A DNA stretch of 64,000 nucleotides. It comes from ZC4RG30 sp046347045. GTDB lineage: Bacteria; Pseudomonadota; Gammaproteobacteria; Steroidobacterales; Steroidobacteraceae. The position numbers were made by a program, and so were the translations under genes. Positions 18,842-27,265 of this stretch are shown here, piece after piece (the stretch's first letter is position 1; each line of letters starts with the position of its first letter). The DNA lies in the NCBI GenBank assembly GCA_046347045.1, contig JAXMGX010000010.1:100728-164727 (forward strand), read 5' to 3'. Under the pieces are notes generated by a model. It ran no database searches. It was not told the origin of the DNA and saw only the letters and a list, made by a program, of their open reading frames with translations.

Positions 18842-20020
18842 ATGACCCCGCAGGAATCCAACGCAGCCAGTGCCGCGATGCGCGGCCGACTGTTGATCGT
18901 GGACGACGAGTCGGCGCAACTGCGCGCGCTGTGCGAAACGCTGGGCCTCGAGGGCTATTCCACGGAGGGGTTTGCATCGCCGCGCGCCGCGCTCGCCGCA
19001 TTGCAACCGGGGCGATACGAGTTGCTGCTCACCGACCTGATGATGCCGGAGATGGACGGCATCGAGCTGATCGCGGCCGCGCGGCGCATCGATCCGGAAC
19101 TGGGCGCCGTGGTGATGACCGGCAATGCCTCGGTGGATTCCGCCGTGCAGGCCATGCGCGGCGGCGCGCTGGACTACATCCTCAAACCCTTTCGACTGTC
19201 AGTGATCCTGCCGGTGATCGAACGCGCGCGTGACATCCAGCGGCTGCGGCGCGACAACGCGCGGTTGCTCGATGCCGAACGCCGGCATGCCGCCGATCTC
19301 GCGGCGGCGTACCAGGACCTGGAGGCGTTTTCCTACTCCGTGTCGCACGACCTGCGCGCACCGCTGCTGTTCGTGAAGGATTTCGCCCAGCGCCTCGAAG
19401 ATGAATTCGGTGCGAACCTGGGCGCCGAGGGCAGGCGCATCACGCGCATCATCCGCGATGGCAGCCGCAGCATGGACGACATGGTGGTGGGCCTGCTGGC
19501 CTTTTCGCGCGCCAGCCGCCAGCCGCTGCAGACGCAACTGCTCGACATGAATCCCATCGTCGATTCCTGCCTTGCCGAGGCGCGCAGCACCCATCCGGTG
19601 CCGCCGGGCGCACAGTCGCCGCTGATCGAGATCGGCCCGCTGCCCGCCGCGCTGGCTGATCCCACGGTGATCCGCCATGTGTGGTGCAACCTCATCGGCA
19701 ATGCACTGAAATACAGCGCGCGGCGGGAACCGCCGCGCATCTCCATCGGGGGTCGCGCCGAGGCCGCGCAGGTGATCTACACGGTCGCCGACAATGGCGT
19801 CGGGTTCGACATGCGCTACGCCGACAAGCTGTTCGGCGTGTTCAAGCGCATGCACAGCGCGCAGGATTTTCCGGGGACCGGCGTTGGACTTGCCATTGCA
19901 CAGCGCGTGGTCCGGCGGCATGGCGGGCGCATCTGGGCGGAGTCGGTTCCGGATGAAGGAAGCTGCTTCCGCTTTTCGCTGCCGGTGGCGCCGGCGGGTT
20001 CCGCGCGGGCCGCGCAGTAG
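18842..20020 (+). CDS. Receiver-histidine kinase hybrid
   Basis: A 392-residue soluble protein with an N-terminal receiver (phospho-acceptor D65 in LLLTDLMMPEMDG, switch lysine in YILKPF), a coiled linker, a HisKA domain with the phytochrome-kinase type H-box SYSVSHDLRAPL (H169), and an HATPase domain (NLIGNALKYSA, VADNGVGFDM, GTGVGLAIAQRVV). Such receiver-first kinases take input from another kinase and pass phosphate on, here perhaps to the divergent receiver-GAF-GGDEF-EAL protein. It starts at ATG 18842. The stop is only eight bases from the left direct repeat of the tRNA-Phe islet. Confidence 0.9.
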   Translation: MTPQESNAASAAMRGRLLIVDDESAQLRALCETLGLEGYSTEGFASPRAALAALQPGRYELLLTDLMMPEMDGIELIAAARRIDPELGAVVMTGNASVDSAVQAMRGGALDYILKPFRLSVILPVIERARDIQRLRRDNARLLDAERRHAADLAAAYQDLEAFSYSVSHDLRAPLLFVKDFAQRLEDEFGANLGAEGRRITRIIRDGSRSMDDMVVGLLAFSRASRQPLQTQLLDMNPIVDSCLAEARSTHPVPPGAQSPLIEIGPLPAALADPTVIRHVWCNLIGNALKYSARREPPRISIGGRAEAAQVIYTVADNGVGFDMRYADKLFGVFKRMHSAQDFPGTGVGLAIAQRVVRRHGGRIWAESVPDEGSCFRFSLPVAPAGSARAAQ

Positions 20021-20028
20021 CGGCGAAG

Positions 20029-20074
20029 ATGGTGCCCAGGGCCGGAATCGAACCAGCGACACGCGGATTTTCAA
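20029..20074. repeat. Left attachment-site repeat, copy of the 3' half of tRNA-Phe
   Basis: These 46 bases are identical to 23990-24035, the 3' half of the tRNA-Phe gene from the CCA end into the anticodon loop, in the same orientation. The match stops abruptly on both sides. This is the arrangement left by a site-specific integration into a tRNA 3' end: the intact gene at one end, a truncated copy at the other. Confidence 0.9.
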
Positions 20075-20479
20075 GAGCCGGCCCGAAATACCCTGGAAGA
20101 TACCGTGTCATCACAATCAATCAGTTATCCACTTTGCGTGGGCTGGCAGCGCACCGCGAATGACCGTGGATCATGCTGAATTGGAAACAGGAATGGAAAC
20201 CAAATTCGCTGAGCTCGGCAGGTCGGAATGTAGCTTCCAGTTGGCCACCGACCAAGTGCCCGCCTTCTTCGGGGCACAGCGATCGGCAGCCTCACTGCAC
20301 GCAACGTCTGCACAACGTAGCTCGGCGCGCCGCGTGCGCTCGCTCACCAACCACTCGCCCTGCAGCCGGCGTGCCGGGCGCGAAGATCAGGGTCCACTGA
20401 TCCACGTTTTGGCCGTTTGTGTCACAACGCTAAGCCGGCGGCCATCCTGCGTGCCCCTCAGAACGCCACCGCGCGGACA
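20075..20479. other. Left part of islet, no gene recognised
   Basis: About 400 bases between the left repeat and the truncated membrane-protein ORF. Open frames exist on both strands but none has a convincing start, ribosome-binding site or recognisable protein family. Decayed coding sequence is likely. Confidence 0.5.
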
Positions 20480-20902
20480 CTACTTGGAGCCCACTTGCTG
20501 CGCAATCTCACCTCTCAACAACCTTCCGCCCAAGAACTCGGCAACGATCAGCCAGGCAATGATGGCGACTCCAGCAACCACCGCTATTCGCAGCACGAAC
20601 GGGGCCACTTGCCGGGTGGCAAAGAACACGCATATCGGCCAGAACATGGCAAAGAGAAAGGACCTCGTTCTATTCACCTGCACGCGCATCCGACGTTGCT
20701 CACCCGCATTAACGAACCCAACTTGAACACCACTGATGAACACGAACGGATTTATGCCAACCCAGTTCCGTCTCGTGTAGATTTTCCTTTCAACCCCAAA
20801 TATCGCGAATGGAGTTCTGGTAGAGGCGATGGTCGATTCAGAAACCTCAAATTGTTGATTTGCACCCAATACTGACCCGTCTGTAAGGGGTATTTGCATC
20901 AA
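20480..20902 (-). pseudogene. Truncated membrane-protein ORF fused to the IS end
   Basis: The open frame encodes 140 residues, but its first ~16 are read from the left end of the IS21-family element (which begins at 20853). The original gene, if any, therefore started to the right and lost its 5' end. The remaining part has two hydrophobic segments (SFLFAMFWPICVFFA and RIAVVAGVAIIAWLIVAEFL), so it was probably a small two-helix membrane protein. The family is not recognised. No ribosome-binding site precedes the TTG/ATG near 20900. Confidence 0.5.
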
Positions 20903-20953
20903 TTTTGACCCACGTACACCCCCATCCTGCTCTCAGGGGCAGGAGATTTCGGA

Positions 20954-22438
20954 GTGATCGACGTGGCGATATTGAGTGTTATTCGACGCTGGCACTGCGC
21001 GAAGGGGTGCCGATCCGCGGATTGCCCGGCGCAAGCTGTCCCGGAACACCATCCGCAAGTACCGCCAGTGGCGTGGTGGAGCCTGTCTACCCGCAGCGCA
21101 GAGCCGAGCAAGCTCGACCCGTTTGCCGACATGTTGGCCTGCTGGCTGGAGCGCGAGGCCGGCCGCGGCCGCAAGCTTCGGCGAGCGGCGCCAGCTTTAT
21201 CAGATCTGCAGGCGCTGGGTTATCGCGGATCGTACGACCGGGTGGCGGCCTTTGCCCGGCAGTGGCAGCGCAGGCAGCAGGAGGCAGAGCGTACCAGCCG
21301 CGGCACGTTCGTGCCTCTGGTGTTCGCCCGGAGAGGCGTTCCAGTTCGACTGGAGCGAGGACTGGGCGGTCATCGGTGGTGAGCGCTGCAAGTTCTACGT
21401 GGCGCAGTTCAAGCTCAGCCACAGCCGTGCGTTCCTGCTGCGGGCCTATCCGCAGCAGAGCCACAGATGCTCGATGCCCACAACCACGCCTTCGCCGTCT
21501 TGGCGGCGTGCCCGGCGCGGCATCTACGACAACATGAAGACCGCCGTGGACAAGGTCGGCAAGGAGCGCACCGTCAACGCGCGCTTCCGGCCATGACCGC
21601 CCACTTCCTGTTCGATGCGGACTTCTGCAACCCGGCCGCGGGCTGGGAGAAGGGCCAGATCGAGAAGAACGTTCGCGATGCGAGGCCGCGCATCTGGCAC
21701 GAGGTGCCCCGGTTCCCGGACCTGCCGCGCTCAACGACTGGCTGCAGCGGCGCTGCATCGCGCATGGAGCCAGATCAAGCATCCCGAGCAGTCGCATCGC
21801 ACCGTGGCCGAGGTGCTCGCCGAGGAGCAGCCGCACCCGATGCACGCGCCATCGCCGTTCGACGGATATGTCGAGGACACCAAGCGCGTCTCGCCCACCT
21901 GCCTGATCGCCTTCGAGCGCAACCGCTACAGCGTCCCGGCCTCCTTCGCCAACCGGCCCGTGAGCGTGCATGCCTATGCCGACCGGCTCGTCGTGGTGGC
22001 CGAAGGGCAGATCATCGCCGAGCATGCGCGGCTGTTCACGCGATCACAGCAGCAACGCGGCGCGCACGATCTACGACTGGCGCCATTACCGCCGTCATCC
22101 AGCGCAAGCCCGGCGCGCTGCGCAACGGCGCGCCGTTCGCCACGTTCCCGGACGGGTTCCGGCGACTGCAGGCCGTGCTGCCAAGCGCCCGGGCGGGGAT
22201 CGGAGATGGTGGAGATCCTCGCACTGGTGCTGCGCCATGACGAGCAGGCCGTGCTGTGCGCGGTGGAGCTGGCGCTGGAGTCCGGCACCGTCTCCAAGCC
22301 GCACATCCTGAACCTGCTGAGCCGGCTGCTGGCCACGGATGCGCCTGCGCCCATCCACGCCGGCACCCGCATTGCAGGAAGAGCCAGGCCAACGTGGATC
22401 GCTACGACAACCTGCTGGGAGATCGCCATGTCGGTTGA
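20954..22438 (+). pseudogene. istA: IS21 transposase IstA, multiply frameshifted
   Basis: Family segments occur in order but hop between frames: VIDVAILSVIRRWH at the start, then SRNTIRKYRQW (helix-turn-helix), then SDLQALGYRGSYDRVAAF, then FQFDWSEDW (first catalytic aspartate region), KVGKERTVNARF, GWEKGQIEKNV, FERNRYSVPASFANRPVSV, and a C-terminal ANVDRYDNLL just before istB. At least five single-base shifts are needed to join them, so no transposase can be made. The normal product is a DDE transposase of about 500 residues. Confidence 0.85.
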
Positions 22439-23186
22439 TACCTTGGCCGTCACCCTCAAGTCCTGAAGCTCCATGGCATGGCCCGGCGGTGGATGACCTG
22501 TCGGCCCAGCATGGACCTGCGTTCAATCAAGCCGCCCGATACTGGAAGACCTGATCAGGCCGAGGTTGCCGAGCGCGAGTGCGCTCGGTCAACTACCAGC
22601 TCAAGGGGCGCGGTTCCCGCGCACCGTGATCTGGCCGGGTTCCGGTTCGAGCACAGCGATGTGGATGCCGCGCTCATCAAGACCCTGCACGAGTGCCAGT
22701 TCCTGCGCAGTGCCCACAACGTCGTGTTCGTCGGCAGCCGCGCACCGGCAAAACCCATCTGGCCACCGCCATCGGCATCGGTGCCGTGATGCATCATCGA
22801 CTGCGCGTGCGGTTCTTCTCCACCGTCGATCTGGTCAACCAGCTCGAGGCCGAGAAGGCGCTGAACCGCAGGGCATCTGGCTCGAGGTCTCGCCAGCACT
22901 GACCTGGTGATCCTGGATGAGCTGGCTACCTGCCGTCTCGCAGACGGGCGGTGCGCTGCTGTTCCACCTGCTCAGCAAGCTCTACGAACGCACCAGCGTG
23001 CTGGTGACCACCAACCTGAGCTCGGAGTGGGCCAGCGTGTTCGGCGATGCAAAATGACCACGGCACTGCTGGACCGGTTCACTCATCACTGCCACATCGG
23101 AGACCGGCAACGACAGCTACCGGTTCAAGAACAGCTCAACCCAACCCCGCAAGGAGCGACGAACAGGCAAATCCAACCCTTCCTGA
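22428..23186 (+). pseudogene. istB: IS21 helper ATPase IstB, multiply frameshifted
   Basis: Starts at ATG 22428, overlapping the istA end as in intact IS21 elements. Fragments in different frames match the AAA+ helper: DTLAVTLKSLKLHGMARAV-like sequence at the N-terminus, a Walker A remnant (RTGKTHLATAIGIGAV), FFSTVDLVNQLEAEKA, a Walker B-like VILDELA, TSVLVTTNLSSEWASVFGDA and a C-terminal ETGNDSYRFKNSS. Several one-base losses interrupt the frame. It would normally load the IstA transpososome on target DNA. Confidence 0.85.
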
Positions 23187-23259
23187 GCGATACTGACAAC
23201 GACCAAGGCGGGTCAACTTTGGATGCAAATCCCGGGTCAGCTTTAGGCGCAAATCAACA

Positions 23260-23901
23260 GTGGCTGAAGATTCCGCCTTGGATGCCAAGATCCTAGCGGA
23301 GGACCTCAATAACGAGATCGTTGCTGTTCCGGGATTCTCGCGAGCGTTGATCGAGGAAGGTGCGGCGTCTTGGCCTCTAGTTTGGTTTCCGATTCTTGGA
23401 GAGGGACGTGTGGGCCAGCTCCAGAAGATTCTGTCGAGCGTTATATCGGAGACAGCGGAAATTTGCCCCGTCCTGCCCAGCCCTTCGAAAGATCCTCGCC
23501 GCGCCGACCTACTGCTAGCGGAATATCGTGAGGCCCTTTTTCCAAGAGGCGTCTCCGCGATCAGCAATTTTCTCTTGGTCCATGAGGCCCATCCGTTCGA
23601 GTCCTACAGGCAGCTGCTCCGAGCTATGAAGCGTTACCGGGAGAGCCTAGAACTACTGGGGGGGTGTCGCCTGTACCTAAGCCCACTTGGAAGCAAGTTG
23701 GTTACGATAGGGGCAGGCTTGGCATGTTTCGATATGCGTACTAATGATCCGGCGGCGAAGTTTCGGATAGCAATCCCGCACGCGGAACCGACTCGTTATC
23801 GAGTGGATTTGGCGAGCCTCGCGGCATCGCAGCCCCAGCTCTGTTCCGTTCTGCTTACCGGCGAATCGTATTCCCCAGATGCACCGGCGGGTAAGACTTA
23901 G
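23260..23901 (+). CDS. Orphan hypothetical protein in the tRNA-Phe islet
   Basis: A 213-residue predicted soluble protein, no signal peptide, no membrane helix, no family recognised. Visible stretches are WPLVWFPILGEGRVGQL, AISNFLLVHEAHPFESY and RYRESLELLGGCRLYLSPLG. Codon use is markedly more AT-rich than the surrounding genes, supporting horizontal origin. The only plausible start in frame is a GTG at 23260, the first base after the IS21 right end, so the true N-terminus may have been removed by the insertion and the gene may be a fragment. Confidence 0.55.
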   Translation: MAEDSALDAKILAEDLNNEIVAVPGFSRALIEEGAASWPLVWFPILGEGRVGQLQKILSSVISETAEICPVLPSPSKDPRRADLLLAEYREALFPRGVSAISNFLLVHEAHPFESYRQLLRAMKRYRESLELLGGCRLYLSPLGSKLVTIGAGLACFDMRTNDPAAKFRIAIPHAEPTRYRVDLASLAASQPQLCSVLLTGESYSPDAPAGKT

Positions 23902-23989
23902 TTCGCGGGGCGTTTGGTGCAGATGGATACAAACTGGAAACGAGAGCGCCTTCCCGCTTAAAGCGGAAACCGCTAAGACATTGATTTAA

Positions 23990-24035
23990 ATGGTGCCCAG
24001 GGCCGGAATCGAACCAGCGACACGCGGATTTTCAA
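23990..24035. repeat. Right attachment-site repeat inside tRNA-Phe
   Basis: Identical over 46 bases to 20029-20074. It covers the 3' half of the intact tRNA-Phe gene, including the T-arm, variable loop, part of the anticodon arm and CCA, plus one base beyond. Confidence 0.9.
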
Positions 24036-24066
24036 TCCGCTGCTCTACCAACTGAGCTACCTGGGC
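23991..24066 (-). tRNA. pheT/pheU-type: tRNA-Phe(GAA)
   Basis: A 76-base gene with encoded CCA. The acceptor stem GCCCAGG pairs with CCTGGGC, the anticodon stem GCGGA/TCCGC encloses the loop TTGAAAA with anticodon GAA, and the T-arm has GGTTCGATTCC. It is intact and serves as the attachment site of the islet to its left. Confidence 0.97.
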
Positions 24067-24089
24067 TTGGGCGCTCCAAAGGGGCGCGT

Positions 24090-24119
24090 ATTAGACCGGG
24101 GGCGGCTTCCCACCGTCAA
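24090..24119 (-). promoter_or_regulatory. Probable sigma-70 promoter of tRNA-Phe
   Basis: On the minus strand, TTGACG (24119-24114) and TCTAAT (24095-24090) each match five of six consensus bases with an 18-base spacer. The tRNA begins 23 bases after the -10 hexamer. It lies in the gap between yggX and the tRNA. Confidence 0.5.
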
Positions 24120-24131
24120 GGCCGGCGCGGA

Positions 24132-24404
24132 TCAGGCTCCGGGGGCCTGAAATTCCTTGGGTTTTTCCGACCCCTTGCCGAAGAAGTACTTCTCCATCTC
24201 CTCTTCCAGGAACTTGCGGGCCTTGGGGTCGACGGGGGTGAGCCGGTATTCGTTGATCAGCATGGTCTGGTGTCGCACCCACCCGGTCCAGGCCTCGCGC
24301 GACACCTCGTTGAATATCCGTTGACCCAGCGCCCCGGGATAGGGCGCGCGATCGAGGCCGGGCGCCTCGCGCTTCAGCAGCACACAGTGCACGTTGCGCG
24401 TCAT
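24132..24404 (-). CDS. yggX: Fe(2+)-trafficking protein YggX
   Basis: A 90-residue soluble protein linked to iron handling and protection of iron-sulfur clusters from oxidation. It has the family layout: MTRNVHCVLLKREAPGLD with the conserved cysteine (C7), then LGQRIFNEVSREAW and a C-terminal basic helix FLEEEMEKYFFG. Its start overlaps the mutY stop in ATGA, the common mutY-yggX pairing of gammaproteobacteria; MutY is an iron-sulfur enzyme. Confidence 0.96.
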   Translation of the reverse strand: MTRNVHCVLLKREAPGLDRAPYPGALGQRIFNEVSREAWTGWVRHQTMLINEYRLTPVDPKARKFLEEEMEKYFFGKGSEKPKEFQAPGA

Positions 24405-25441
24405 GGAACATCCTGCAGCAGTTGGACGATGGGAGCCGGCAGTCCGATCTGCGCGGGCTGCGCGGGGTTATACCACAGCGATCCGGCGGCATCGGCCACC
24501 GCCGCGCCCGCACTGTCCTCGGCCCACACCGGATGGATCAGCAGATCGAAGTGCGTGAAGGCATGTGGCAGCGGTGGCGCTTCGCGCAGCGATGACATGG
24601 CTGCCGGCGGCAGCGTGGCCAGCAGCGCCTCGCGCGCGTCGAACTGCGGTGGCGCCCACAATCCACCCCAGATTCCCGCAGGCGGACGCTGCTGCAGCCA
24701 CACGCTGCCGTCCGCGCGTCGCGACAGCAGCATCCATACGCTGCGCTGCGGGCGGTCGCGCGCTTTGCGCGAGGCAGGGAATTCCTGCGGCCGGCCCGTC
24801 GCATGCGCGGCACAACGCGATTCGAAAGGACATTCGCCGCAGCGCGGATTGCGGCGCGTGCACAGCGTGGCGCCCAGATCCATGATGGCCTGCGTGTACT
24901 GCGCCACGCGCGCAACAGGAGTCAGCAGCGCGGACAGGCGCCACAGTTCGTTCTCGAAGGCGCGCTCGCCCACGCGGCCAGGCACGGCCGCGAGGCGCGA
25001 AAGCACGCGCCGCACATTGCCATCGAGGATGGGATGCGACTGGTCACGCGACAGCGCGAGGATGGCGCCGGCGGTGGAACGACCGATGCCGGGCAGCGCG
25101 GCCACGGCATCGAAGTCCTCCGGAAACACGCCGCCATGTACATCGCGCACCTGCTGCGCGGCGCGGTGCAGGTTGCGCGCGCGGGCGTAGTAACCCAGCC
25201 CCGTCCACAGGTGCAGCACGGCATCCACGGGCGCATCGGCCAGCGCACGCACATCGGGGAAGCGCTGCATGAAGCGTTCGAAATAGGGAATCACCGTGGA
25301 CACCTGCGTCTGCTGCAGCATCACCTCCGAGATCCACACGCGGTACGGCGTGCGGTCGGCCTGCCAGGGCAGGTCGTGGCGGCCCGCCACGTCGTGCCAG
25401 GCCAGCAGTGCGGCGGCGATGGGGGCGGGTTCAGTCGACAT
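24401..25441 (-). CDS. mutY: Adenine DNA glycosylase MutY
   Basis: Removes adenine mispaired with 8-oxoguanine. 346 residues. Catalytic E39 lies in SEVMLQQTQ and D140 in HPILDGNVRRVL, with the helix-hairpin-helix LPGIGRSTAG between. The 4Fe-4S cluster ligands are C194, C201, C204 and C210 (C-x6-C-x2-C-x5-C). A C-terminal NUDIX-like domain (from about 225) recognises 8-oxoG. I use ATG 25441 (MSTEPAPI), giving an 11-base overlap with asmA upstream; a longer frame to 25483 adds a non-family basic leader. Confidence 0.96.
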   Translation of the reverse strand: MSTEPAPIAAALLAWHDVAGRHDLPWQADRTPYRVWISEVMLQQTQVSTVIPYFERFMQRFPDVRALADAPVDAVLHLWTGLGYYARARNLHRAAQQVRDVHGGVFPEDFDAVAALPGIGRSTAGAILALSRDQSHPILDGNVRRVLSRLAAVPGRVGERAFENELWRLSALLTPVARVAQYTQAIMDLGATLCTRRNPRCGECPFESRCAAHATGRPQEFPASRKARDRPQRSVWMLLSRRADGSVWLQQRPPAGIWGGLWAPPQFDAREALLATLPPAAMSSLREAPPLPHAFTHFDLLIHPVWAEDSAGAAVADAAGSLWYNPAQPAQIGLPAPIVQLLQDVP

Positions 25442-26624
25442 CGATGTGCAGTTCCCGCGCCGCCGCTCCCGCGAGCGTGGCACGACGGATGGTGAGGATG
25501 CCCCTGGCGTCCAGCGCCTTGAGTTCGGCCAGCGGCAAGGTGAGCGGCGTACCGGGCTCGTCCTCGGGCGTGAGATAGCGATCCATGTCCACCTGGTCCG
25601 CGGCGAGGTTGAAGCGCAGCGACAAGGGCGCGAGCGTGGGCGCCTTCACCTCGCCCCGCAACTGCGTAGCGTCGAGTTTCGCCTGCAGCTTCGTCAGCGA
25701 CAGGGCGTCCTCGCTCACCTCCACATCGGTGGACAGATCCAGGGGTCCCAGCACGCCCGCATCCCGCGTCGCGGGCATCGGCACTGAAACCGTCTGCAAC
25801 AGTCGCCGCAGCGAGGGCGCCTGGATGCGCAACTTGCCACTGCCTGAAGGGTGGCTCGCGGCGTGGAGATCCAGCGCGCCCTCGAGGCGGGCGTCGTTCC
25901 ACTGCATCAACCACGCTGGCGCGCGCAGGCGCAGGGGTTCGCGCTCCACATCGAGCCGGGGCAGCGTCAACTGCAGGGCGACGCCAGCAGGCTCCAGTGG
26001 TGCGCCCTGCAGCCGCGCCTGCAGCGACAGATTCGAGAAGCGCAGACTGGGCGCGTCGATCTGCGGCGGCAACTGCACATCGAGCGACAGGCCCGACGCA
26101 GACCACGCCCGGCCGGCGACCTGGTCGGTGAAACTGATGCGCGCCTGGTGCAGCCTGGTGCGGCCGATGGCGAAGGTCATCGATCGCGACGCCCCGGAAT
26201 CCGCCGGCGCGGCCAATGAGGGCAGCTCCCAGTTGACACCCCGCGTGCCGCGCACCAGGTCGAGCGTCAACCCCTCCACCTCGATGCGATCCACCACCAC
26301 GCGATCATCCAGCAGCGGCTTCAGCTCCACACCCAGTCGCAGCGCTTGCCAGCTCGCCAGCGGCGCCGGCCCGAAACCTTCGGCGTTGCCGATGCGCCCG
26401 CCCCTGCTCTCGATCTGGAAGTTCCACCCGGGCCGCCAGCGCAACGCGCCGGTGAGCTGCACGGGCCTCCCCAAAGCTTCGCTGGCGGCGCGTTCGAGGC
26501 GACCGCGGAACACATCGGGATCCATGCCCCAGAGCAACAGCGCAATGGCCAGCATCACCAGCACTGCCAGCGACAGCAGCACCCCCGTTGTCCAGACAAT
26601 CAGCCGGCGGGCGTGCCGTGCCAT
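25431..26624 (-). CDS. AsmA-family membrane-anchored protein
   Basis: A 397-residue AsmA-like protein: one N-terminal membrane helix (about residues 9-32, TTGVLLSLAVLVMLAIAL) and a large periplasmic part of beta-rich repeats. AsmA proteins are thought to help lipid transport between the envelope membranes. The family N-terminal pattern LGRPVQLTGALRWRPG is clear at about 50-65. It is shorter than E. coli AsmA (617). The start overlaps the end of the luxR regulator by 25 bases and its end overlaps mutY, so all five genes from 29154 to 24132 form one run. Confidence 0.85.
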   Translation of the reverse strand: MARHARRLIVWTTGVLLSLAVLVMLAIALLLWGMDPDVFRGRLERAASEALGRPVQLTGALRWRPGWNFQIESRGGRIGNAEGFGPAPLASWQALRLGVELKPLLDDRVVVDRIEVEGLTLDLVRGTRGVNWELPSLAAPADSGASRSMTFAIGRTRLHQARISFTDQVAGRAWSASGLSLDVQLPPQIDAPSLRFSNLSLQARLQGAPLEPAGVALQLTLPRLDVEREPLRLRAPAWLMQWNDARLEGALDLHAASHPSGSGKLRIQAPSLRRLLQTVSVPMPATRDAGVLGPLDLSTDVEVSEDALSLTKLQAKLDATQLRGEVKAPTLAPLSLRFNLAADQVDMDRYLTPEDEPGTPLTLPLAELKALDARGILTIRRATLAGAAARELHIDVD

Positions 26625-27265
26625 TTGATGGCGTACTGCACGAGCTGCGCGTTCGTGTCGAGTGCCAGTTTGCGCTTGATCGTGAGGCGGTGGGTTTCCA
26701 CCGTCTTGACCGACAGTGAGAGGCTGTCGGCTATTTCGCGGGTACCCAGCCCGCGGCCGATGAGGCTGATCACCTGCAGTTCGCGCGCCGACAGGCGCGA
26801 GCTGGGACCGCCTTCGACCTCGCGCCGCGCCTCGAGGCTGCGCTTCAGTGAATCGCTGACGAAGCGCTCGCCGCGCAGCACCGTGCGCAGCGCGGTCACG
26901 AGCTGGTCGGTGGCCGCCTGCTTCATGATGTAGCCGGCCGCGCCCTCGGCCAGCAATCTCTCGGCGTAAATGGCCTCATCGTGCATCGACAGCACCAGCA
27001 CGCGCGTGTTCGGGAAGTGCGCGTGCACGTCGCGCACCACGTTGAAACCATCGCCCTCGGACAGCGACAGGTCCACCAGCAGTGCATCGGGCTTCAGTTC
27101 CCGCACCAGCTTGCGCGCCTGCTGCTCGGTCTGCGCCTCGCCGCAGATGGTGAGGTCGGGTTCGGCCTCGATCATCAGCTTGATGCCCTGTCGCACCACG
27201 GGATGATCGTCCACGATCAGCACACGGCGCGGTGCCGCGGTGGATACGCTGTTCGAACTGTTCAT
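26600..27265 (-). CDS. NarL/LuxR-family response regulator
   Basis: A 221-residue regulator with an N-terminal receiver (VLIVDDHPVVRQG, phospho-acceptor in ALLVDLSLSEGDG, switch lysine in AGYIMKQ) and a C-terminal LuxR helix-turn-helix (LSARELQVISLIGRGLGTRE, LSLSVKTVETHRLTIKRKL). ATG 27265 has GGAGG just upstream and overlaps the kinase stop by four bases, making it the partner of that kinase. Targets unknown. Confidence 0.94.
   Translation of the reverse strand: MNSSNSVSTAAPRRVLIVDDHPVVRQGIKLMIEAEPDLTICGEAQTEQQARKLVRELKPDALLVDLSLSEGDGFNVVRDVHAHFPNTRVLVLSMHDEAIYAERLLAEGAAGYIMKQAATDQLVTALRTVLRGERFVSDSLKRSLEARREVEGGPSSRLSARELQVISLIGRGLGTREIADSLSLSVKTVETHRLTIKRKLALDTNAQLVQYAIKWHGTPAG

Larger units (their letters stand above)
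20853..23259 (+). mobile_element. IS21-family insertion sequence, decayed
   Basis: The ends are imperfect inverted repeats: TGTTGATTTGC at 20853-20863 is matched by its complement at 23249-23259. CTGACCCG-type and TTGACCC-type inner repeats recur further in on both sides, as is typical of IS21 multiple terminal repeats. Between them are istA and istB in the canonical order, both broken. Total length is about 2.4 kb, normal for the family. I see no target duplication at the flanks, which suggests a rearrangement after insertion or a very old event. Confidence 0.85.
20075..24035. mobile_element. tRNA-Phe islet, about 4 kb, without a visible integrase
   Basis: The interval between the two 46-bp direct repeats. 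It holds about 400 bases without an intact gene, a truncated membrane-protein ORF, a decayed IS21-family element, and an orphan 213-residue gene whose base composition is visibly less GC-rich than the flanks. The host genes on either side (a kinase and yggX) look ordinary. No tyrosine recombinase, relaxase or replication gene is recognisable, so it is either a remnant or was moved by an enzyme supplied in trans. Confidence 0.75.

Noticed and set aside
20075..20479. Possible integrase remnant near the left islet end
   Set aside because: I read all six frames and found no tyrosine-recombinase motif (R-H-x-x-R, Y). Left as unassigned.
23902..23989. Terminator after the orphan islet gene
   Set aside because: Short CCGCTT/AAGCGG-type repeats occur, but the stems are weak and no T-run follows.
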